Origin: Neckera pumila
Lineage: Eukaryota; Streptophyta; Bryopsida; Hypnales; Neckeraceae
Direction: 5' to 3'
Assembly: GCA_963969595.1 (NCBI GenBank)
Contig: OZ018414.1
Location: forward strand, 12,277,660 to 12,341,659
DNA: 64,000 bases
The notes beneath the pieces were generated by a model that saw only the letters and a list, made by a program, of their open reading frames with translations, was not told where the DNA came from and did not search any database. Positions within the stretch are counted from its first letter, which is position 1. Every line of letters starts with the position of its first letter. Shown piece by piece: positions 57,684-64,000 of the stretch. The position numbers were made by a program, and so were the translations under genes.

Positions 57684-60199
57684 TCAACTAACCAGTGCTG
57701 GCTGAGAAGAAGAAGAGCTCATGGAGCAACTCACAAGTGCCTCTGAGCCACATAGCAAAGGGCTTTGTAGACCTGTCAGTCTCTTTTGAACGGCCATCGG
57801 CGAACCCACATCAACAGACGAATCAGTTGACGAGTCCTGTTGCTTGTGATGAATAAGAGTAGACCTGTTTCTCTCCAACACTGAATCTGGTGTTGATACT
57901 GACAGTTTCGTAGGTAACGAAGGGTGCTCATCTTGAATAGTCAATTTCTCAACACGGGGTAAGGCCTCTGAATGGAAACTGGTAATGTCAAATTTGGCCT
58001 GCTCCACGATTGTTGGCAATGCCTCTGAATGCACATCAGTAGTGTTGGTCGTTGCCTGGTCTATGATTGGCAAGGACTCTGTATACACATCAGTAGTGCT
58101 GATCTTTGCCAGATCCATGACTGGCAGAGCCTCTGAGTGCACTTTGATTGTTGCCTGCTCCAAGATTTGTGGAGAAAGTGTTCCAGGTGAAGAAGCTTCA
58201 ACTGTTGACTGGGATGGCTCCATGATGGCAGACGACTGCAGGTTCGCTAGCCGCAGCCTCTCAGCACGAGCTCCCACCGCTTGTCCCAGAACTGCAGAAC
58301 CAATGGTGAAGGCAATGGCGTACTTGGGCATCACCACGGCCTTGCGAAGCATAGCAATGAAAGGAATGGTGGCATGGACAGCCAGAAACCACTGCGGAGA
58401 AAACTTCTTCGTGTGCTCTCGCCACACTCCCAGTGGCACGTTCAAAGCCATCCCTAGCATGCCGATTGCCAACACCTTCGTTGGCAAAGCTTGAGGCCTC
58501 AGTGCTTTCACTGCAGGCGTCTTGGCTAACGCTGCTCGAGCAGCGACTATGGCAGGGGGGCACCTGTACTTCATTCCTGTTGGCAGTTTCAGCATCTTCG
58601 AAACTAGAGGTAGGACGCCACTCACGGCTCGGAATGATTTGGCGATTGGGCACTGGCCAGTGGCAAGCCAGTCGCTGCCCATGGCCTCGTGCATCTGCAC
58701 CATGGCGAGTCAGACAGGTCGGACGACAACATGGGTTGTCGAAACTTTCACAATAAGCAGGTGACAAGTATGTAAGAACTGGTTTTGCTAATCACCTCAA
58801 GAAACACTGGTCGAAAGTATTCGTGAAATGTATGCAAATATTAGAAGGCAAGGGGAAATTGGCTTACATGAGCTTCTATGTTTGATTTATGCTCCTTTTC
58901 AGGTTGTTTCTTCTTGGGCTTCTTCTTGTTTGGCTTCTTTGCAATGAAATTCTCCATGAAGCCATCGAATCCGAATGGACCTGCTGGTCCAAATGACGAC
59001 AGGCTAATTGTGGCTGCGGAAGCTGACAACGGATGGAAACTCAGATTCGGTTTAGCCTTGTCAGATGCCTCAGAGACTACCCCAGAGTCTTCTGAAGCTC
59101 TTTTCAAAGGCACAACACCATCCTTGCCATGAAACAGACGGAAGGAGCTCTCAAATCCCGGTCCGTCCTCAAAAATCGGACCCCGCCCTGCTTTTGTCTG
59201 CATCGAAATGGAAAGTCAAAGCCTGAAATTGAACAATTAGAAAATCTTGAACCAAGCAAGTCATTTGCGTCAAATCCCAACCACTTGCAAGGATTTCTTG
59301 TAGGTACTGCAACGATGCTAACATTAGCTGTTACCCCCACAAACGTAACTAGAAGTCTACATCCCAATACGCATTTAGATTTACATGTAGATTTACAAAG
59401 TTATTCATAATAAAATATTGCTAACTTATCACATAATCTTAAAAGTAGTTGTAATGCCTATTAACTTAACATTAAAAACGTTGTCAATCTAATGAGAGTC
59501 TTTGTGCAGTAATACAAAACTCTAAAAGGACCGGGTACTTGCATTTCCCATCTACATTGAAATCAAGATTTGGTATCTTTTGAGGCAATATTCGGCATCC
59601 CGTTTCTTCTACAGCGGCAGTAGCTGTACATAGCCAGCATGCAAATTTCAATTGGCTGCACTAGGCTAAGAAAAAGCTCCTAAAGTTAACCAAGGGCAAC
59701 GGAAAGAAATAATTCCGGCCCAGACACTGATAACCGATGTTCCACTCCACAAGTAAACATCATTTGCGTTACACTAACCTTAACATCAACTCAACAATAA
59801 GGACTACCCCAATCTAAAGCCTATCAACTCAGAATTAAAATACTTTTATACAAGAGTCGGCATCATGATTATGAGCAACTCTTCTACAGAGTCAGCTCCA
59901 CATGGCCAGCATGCGAATTTCAATCGGCTGCAAGGTTAAGAACAAGGTCAATGCTCACATGAACAACTAAAGAGAATGTAATAAAATTCCTTTCCAGCAT
60001 ATTTTTCAAGCCCTACACGAGCTCCAGCACAGTCAAGCAAACTTACAGGAACAGGAACAGGGAACTTCATCTTGGAGAAGGCGAAGCTGGTGTTGACCCC
60101 CATGTTGCGCAGGAACGGGCAATGCTCCACCCCGTCGGACATTTTGTCCTCACACGCCGCATCCGTAGTCCTGCCCAACCCTCGAAGAGCGAAAGCCAT
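57684..60199 (-). CDS. Conserved plant membrane protein, paralogue B (3 exons), with extra tail repeats
   Basis: Minus-strand exons 60199-60047, 59197-58868 and 58694-57684 (all phase 0, GT..AG) give 497 aa, against 376 in paralogue A, with introns at the same places. Exon 1: HCPFLRNMGVNTSFAFS..FPVPVP. Exon 2: TKAGRGPIFEDGPGFESSF, FHGKDGVVPL, SSFGPAGPFGFDGF, then KKPNKKKPKKKQPEKEH. Exon 3 begins HEAMGSDWLATGQCPIAKS and keeps the same core and hydrophobic stretches. After the core it has about four ~19-residue repeats with the motif VHSEALP (also VYTESLP, FHSEALP), absent from A, then a tail sharing LQSPLLCGSEALV with A's LQCGTETSLV. The start was chosen because A also starts MAF; an in-frame ATG lies eight codons upstream. 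Function unknown. Confidence 0.8.
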
Positions 60200-60479
60200 C
60201 TCTCGATCCAGACCAAAACGCAAGTCCTCTTAACCTAATTAACTAATAACCCCGCTAAACCTACCTCCTCCAAACCCTCGATGCAACAAAACGCTCCTAC
60301 TCTGCGATAAAGGCGTCGATCTCTTGCCAAACCTTTGAACTCAATTGATCGCCAATGAATTCTCGAACCTCGGATGTACCAAAACCTTCACGAATGCAGA
60401 AAACCCTCAAAACTTCCTCAAAATCGGTGATTTTTTCTCTCACGAAACCAGAATTTGGGCGATTCTGCGCAGACTCCAG

Positions 60480-60770
60480 CTGCAAGTCGGCATCAATTCG
60501 GGCTCCTGGCTTCCGTCCCCGAGACGGCGAGGCACTAATGGGGCACCAGCTGAAGATGGAACGTGCTTGACAGGCGCCCCAGAGGTCAAGCGTGCAAGTG
60601 GGGTCAAGAGGTTACAGCGTCCGGGGGTCGGGGTCGTAGACTGGGGGATGGGGGTGTTAGGAGACGGCGACTGGGAGTCGGGAGGGGGTTAGGCGACTAC
60701 CGGTCAGCGGGTGTCCCGTACGACTGACAGAGGCGGGCGGAGTGCTGACTGGAGGTCGGGATAAGTGACC
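60480..60770 (-). promoter_or_regulatory. GC-rich region upstream of paralogue B
   Basis: Strongly GC-rich with G-runs on the plus strand (GGGGGTCGGGGTCG-type words), upstream of the minus-strand gene. It parallels the GC-rich upstream region of paralogue A, though I see no alignable sequence. Probably promoter. Confidence 0.4.
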
Positions 60771-60891
60771 GGTGGGTGACGTTTGATAGTTGGCTATTGT
60801 GACTCCCATAAATGAAAATTTTATAAGGAAAAATACCCACCATTTTTTTGGGCTATAGCTAATTGGCGAAAAATTGTGCATAAAGGAAGTA

Positions 60892-61268
60892 TTAACTTGT
60901 AAACGTTGACTCGATGTTTGGATGACAGGAATTCTTCTAGTAGGATAGAAGTTCAACTATTCATCCTCCGAATTTTGTTGTGAAAAGGGGAGGACTCACT
61001 AGAAGAAAATTACGTCGATTTTAACGAAACCAACTTGACGTGCTTGTTGTATCCAATGCAAAATCTGCATTGAAACAAGTTGAAAAACGCAGATTTTGTG
61101 TTGGACACAACAAACACGTCAAATTGGTTTTGTTGAAATCAATGCAATTTTCTTCTAGTATCTTCTACAATAGTTTGACTTCCAATAAGTGTTTTTGCAA
61201 TTTTCAAAGCCATTGATTCACATGGTAATGAAAAGGGACGATTTCAGGGTCACCCATACGTCCTTTAA
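60892..61268 (+). mobile_element. TTAA MITE, family 1 (copy 7), split by a CACTA-type MITE
   Basis: TTAACTTGTAAACG at the left; GGATAGAAGTTCAACTATTC and TGTTGTGAAAAGGGGAGG before, and CTACAATAGTTTGACTTCC after, the insertion at 60997-61160. It ends ACGTCCTTTAA, where a family-F element begins. Confidence 0.7.
60997..61160. mobile_element. 164-bp hairpin MITE with CACTA-like ends
   Basis: CACTAGAAGAAAATT at the left and AATTTTCTTCTAGTA at the right; the two arms pair along about 72 bp each (shared inner word GCAAAATCTGC/GCAGATTTTGTG), leaving a loop near 61069-61092. Flanking ACT/TCT fits a 3-bp duplication with one change. It interrupts a family-1 copy. Confidence 0.8.
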
Positions 61269-62252
61269 CCCCTAAGAGACCATTGTTCCTTTGGAGGACA
61301 AATGGGATTTTGGGCTAGTACCTACAAGCTGAATTTTTATCATGATTTTTTGGAACATTTTTTGAAGATAGAAAAACTGATAAGCTTTGTGGGAATATAT
61401 TTCTTTTTTCAATTAGTGCCCGGGAACAAAAGTTATGTCCAAATAAGCTCAAAACAGGAAAGAGGGGGTAGCAAAAAAAATTATGCAAAAAAACTAAAAA
61501 AAAGTTTAAAAAAAAATTTCCTAATAGATTATATTTTTGTATATCTGGAAAGCTTTGATTGATTTTATTTGGATTTTTTATGATAAAGTTATGGACAATC
61601 TTGTTTTTCGGGTAATTAAAGCATCTTCTTGAAAAAAGTAACTTATAGGATTCATTTTGGAATGCAATTTTTGCAATTTAGAAAAAAAAAAAGCTCCATG
61701 TGGTTTAGTTTTCTTGCTAGAACAATCTTACCACTAGAATTAGTGTTTTTAAAGATATTAGTATTTTAGATTTTCCTTCTATCTTGTACCTACTTCTACT
61801 TAACAATTTTTTTAAGAATAATAATTAAGTGTTTATGAATTTTTTTCTCCTCAGGCTCTCAAATCAATTCTCCACTGTAAAGATTTAAAGTTCAAAACTC
61901 TATAGTGCAAAAAATTTAAGTTAAAAATGTTCAAAGTCAGAAAATCTAATCCCGCAATGTGCTGAAAAACTTGTTTTTTCACTTCAAACGCAAATATCTT
62001 GCAATTTGTGCGGTCATAAATTCTGAAATTTTTTCTGCACATTCTCATACTAATTAGGTGTAAGATCCTATGGTTGAATGTGCAAAAAAAAATAATATAT
62101 ATTTCAAAAGTGTTGGAAAGTACAAAACAACTTGAATTGGACTATCCTTTGAGGTTGCTAAGTAACATTTTCAAATTTTCACTCTTTGCTTTAGAAATGG
62201 TAGTTTTCAGAATTTTTTGGCAAAAAAAAGGCCTTGGTCCTTTAGGAATTAA
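61265..62252 (-). mobile_element. 988-bp TTAA element, family F (copy 7)
   Basis: Left TTAACCCCTAAGAGACCATT, right GGTCCTTTAGGAATTAA. Interior is reverse family F (ACAAATGGGATTTTGGGC; GTTATGGACAATCTTG; ATTTTCCTTCTATCTTGTAC). The right TTAA is followed at once by CCCCTAAGTGCC, which looks like another element's left end. Confidence 0.8.
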
Positions 62253-62814
62253 CCCCTAAGTGCCTAGCGTGTGTTTACCAAAATCCAAACCCTTTCGAGC
62301 TCATTCCAATCAAACAGTCACCTTAAACAAGATCAATAAAAATTGACTATACCAATTGATAGTGGAGACAAGTTTGGAGTTGTAGGGAAATGGACAATTC
62401 ATTTGACCGTACCATTGAAAAGATTATAATAGTCAAACATGGCAACCTTTCAAAATTAAGAGACTATATTTGATAAGTTGGACGTGCAGGGATTCAGGTC
62501 TAAGGTTGATGGAGGAAATCATTAAAAGTACCACTACAATCACTCTATATATATTCTTCTCAATCCGGCAAGTGTGTAGTTGGTTCATTTAATATGTCCC
62601 ACCGGGCACTCGGCAACAAAATTTGTTTCCTCGAGATCATGTAGACATCCAATCCCTAGACTTGTTGAAATTTGCTCAAGCCCACAATCCAACAATTCTT
62701 TCCATTCTCAAGCTTTTTTAGGATTGTCATGATCTGTGTCTACTAGTAGCCATGTCCAAACTTCAAACCTGCAAAACATCACATAACATCCTCTCGGGCT
62801 TCCCTATTATAAGA
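62249..62814. other. Possible start of a further TTAA element, then spacer
   Basis: TTAACCCCTAAGTGCCTAGC at 62249 has the terminal form of the other TTAA elements, but no matching right end is identifiable. Confidence 0.35.
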
Positions 62815-62995
62815 TATCTCCTTCTACAAGGATATCTTCTATTGTGACTTCCATTTAATTCCCGATGCTTGAGTGGTTGAATCCTTCCATTCCATAGTAC
62901 ACCTCCTAGGTTGTGAGGTAATCATCCCATGAAAATGTTAGGGTAGTCCCTAGATTCACGGGAACAAAAGAGACTCTGGTATTGCTTAACCCTAT
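62815..62995 (-). repeat. Dispersed repeat, inverted partner of 43731-43930
   Basis: GTGACTTCCATTTAATTC, GGTTGAATCC and TTGCTTAACCC match the complement of the copy at 43731. Confidence 0.55.
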
Positions 62996-64000
62996 AATAT
63001 TGTTGCAGATACTAAGTGTCTGTTTGGATGACTTCATGTAAGACTACAGGATAAGGAAAAAAAAAATTTCATCCAATTTTTTTAAAGTTATTAGAGTTCA
63101 TTTTTAGTGAATAATATTGCAAATTCCTATAGTACGGCATTATTTGACTTTTTTAAAATGTAGATGCTTAATCCATGGATCTCCTTTGTAGTGTATTTTG
63201 GCCATTTCTTGCTATATACTCTTAATGCGAATTTAGCTACACAATTGATGTTTTTTTGAATTTGAATTCAACTAATGAAATGAAGCTTATCAAGTTTAGT
63301 TTCTACTCCAATTAGAATTTTGAAGAATTATTAAGTTTCAATATTTTAAAGCAATATGAACTTTGGACCTATAATTATGATTTGTTGATCTCCTAATATT
63401 AAAGTGAGAATATAACTTTGGTTTATACCATGACGTTATGCACTATACCATAAATCTATGGTGAAAATTCAGATTTTTCAAGTATATTTTGTATCCAAAA
63501 TGAGATTCGTCATTTCTTTTTTAAAAAGTTTTACGATAATTTCAAATCTTTTGAAAAAAATTTAGAAAATTTAGAACTTATATAAGACATAATTTTTTCA
63601 TTTGTAAAATGGCAGCAACCAGAGGAATGGACAATGAAGCTTCAAATCAATGGTTATGGCTTGTCCTTCCTGGGTTAAGGTAGAGGCACCAATTGCCAAC
63701 CACGCCTAGTATCCAACCTGTAGGGTGTGCTATTTCCAACCTTAGGCTAGAACTCAAGCTTGGAATGTGTTTTTATTTGTCCTTTTCAAGGTTGGGACTA
63801 ATAAGGTTATGACATATGTTCCAAAGTAGTGACCAAGAAAAGAGGAAGTAGTGAGTGAGGTAGTAGTGTCTTCAATGATTGGAATTGGAAGACTAGACAT
63901 TGGCTATGGGTCAAGAGTACTTTTTGGCTCCCAAAATTCACAGTAATCTCAATTTTGGGAACAAATTTATGAAAATTTTGCTATCCCCATATTTCCTATC
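62996..64000. other. AT-rich spacer to right window edge
   Basis: No gene, RNA or bounded repeat recognised. Confidence 0.45.

Overview
The window reads as nuclear DNA of a land plant. It is AT-rich, with widely spaced multi-exon genes whose introns are bounded by GT..AG, telo-box motifs around a ribosome-biogenesis gene, CACTA-type transposon ends, and plant-like proteins. I cannot fix the lineage. A non-seed plant (bryophyte, lycophyte or fern) seems possible but is a guess. There are no bacterial operons, CRISPR arrays, rRNA genes or convincing functional tRNA genes.

Genes I support, left to right: a partial minus-strand CDS running off the left edge (1-429); a putative small minus-strand CDS (6936-7304); a 250-aa intronless minus-strand gene of unknown function (9252-10004); a five-exon DUF4602 gene (C1orf131/Faf1-like, small-subunit processome) at 14902-17238; a three-exon conserved membrane-protein gene at 26653-28474 (paralogue A); a seven-exon minus-strand C2-domain gene at 34354-37364 that I assembled exon by exon; and a second copy of the membrane-protein gene at 57684-60199 on the minus strand (paralogue B). 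A and B share both intron positions and a 184-nt tract with no differences in exon 3, while exon 1 has diverged. B also carries extra repeats of about 19 residues. A few weaker gene-like fragments lie at 32840, 33790, 47333 and 51234-52205.

Most of the rest is transposon-derived. The dominant signal is a set of ORF-less elements, about 0.23, 0.39, 0.58, 0.85 and 0.9 kb long, bounded by TTAA plus terminal inverted repeats of the form CCC(C/T)TAAAGG. This is the end structure of piggyBac-type transposons, a superfamily not usually reported from land plants. Nested copies let the pre-insertion TTAA target be read from a paralogous repeat arm (41606-42519 inside the foldback element 40340-42670). 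A second group comprises CACTA-type non-autonomous elements (46230-47309, 50007-52469, 60997-61160). The two large ones carry a central hairpin of about 350 bp and a tRNA-like segment, and one has a duplicated right end enclosing gene-like sequence. Other structure includes a 12-bp-period AAT/AAC minisatellite, several tandem repeats and G-runs.

The host genes look like independent single-copy loci in a sea of repeats. The only relationship between genes is the A/B paralogue pair, which faces inward across about 29 kb. All comparisons were made by eye; no database search was possible.
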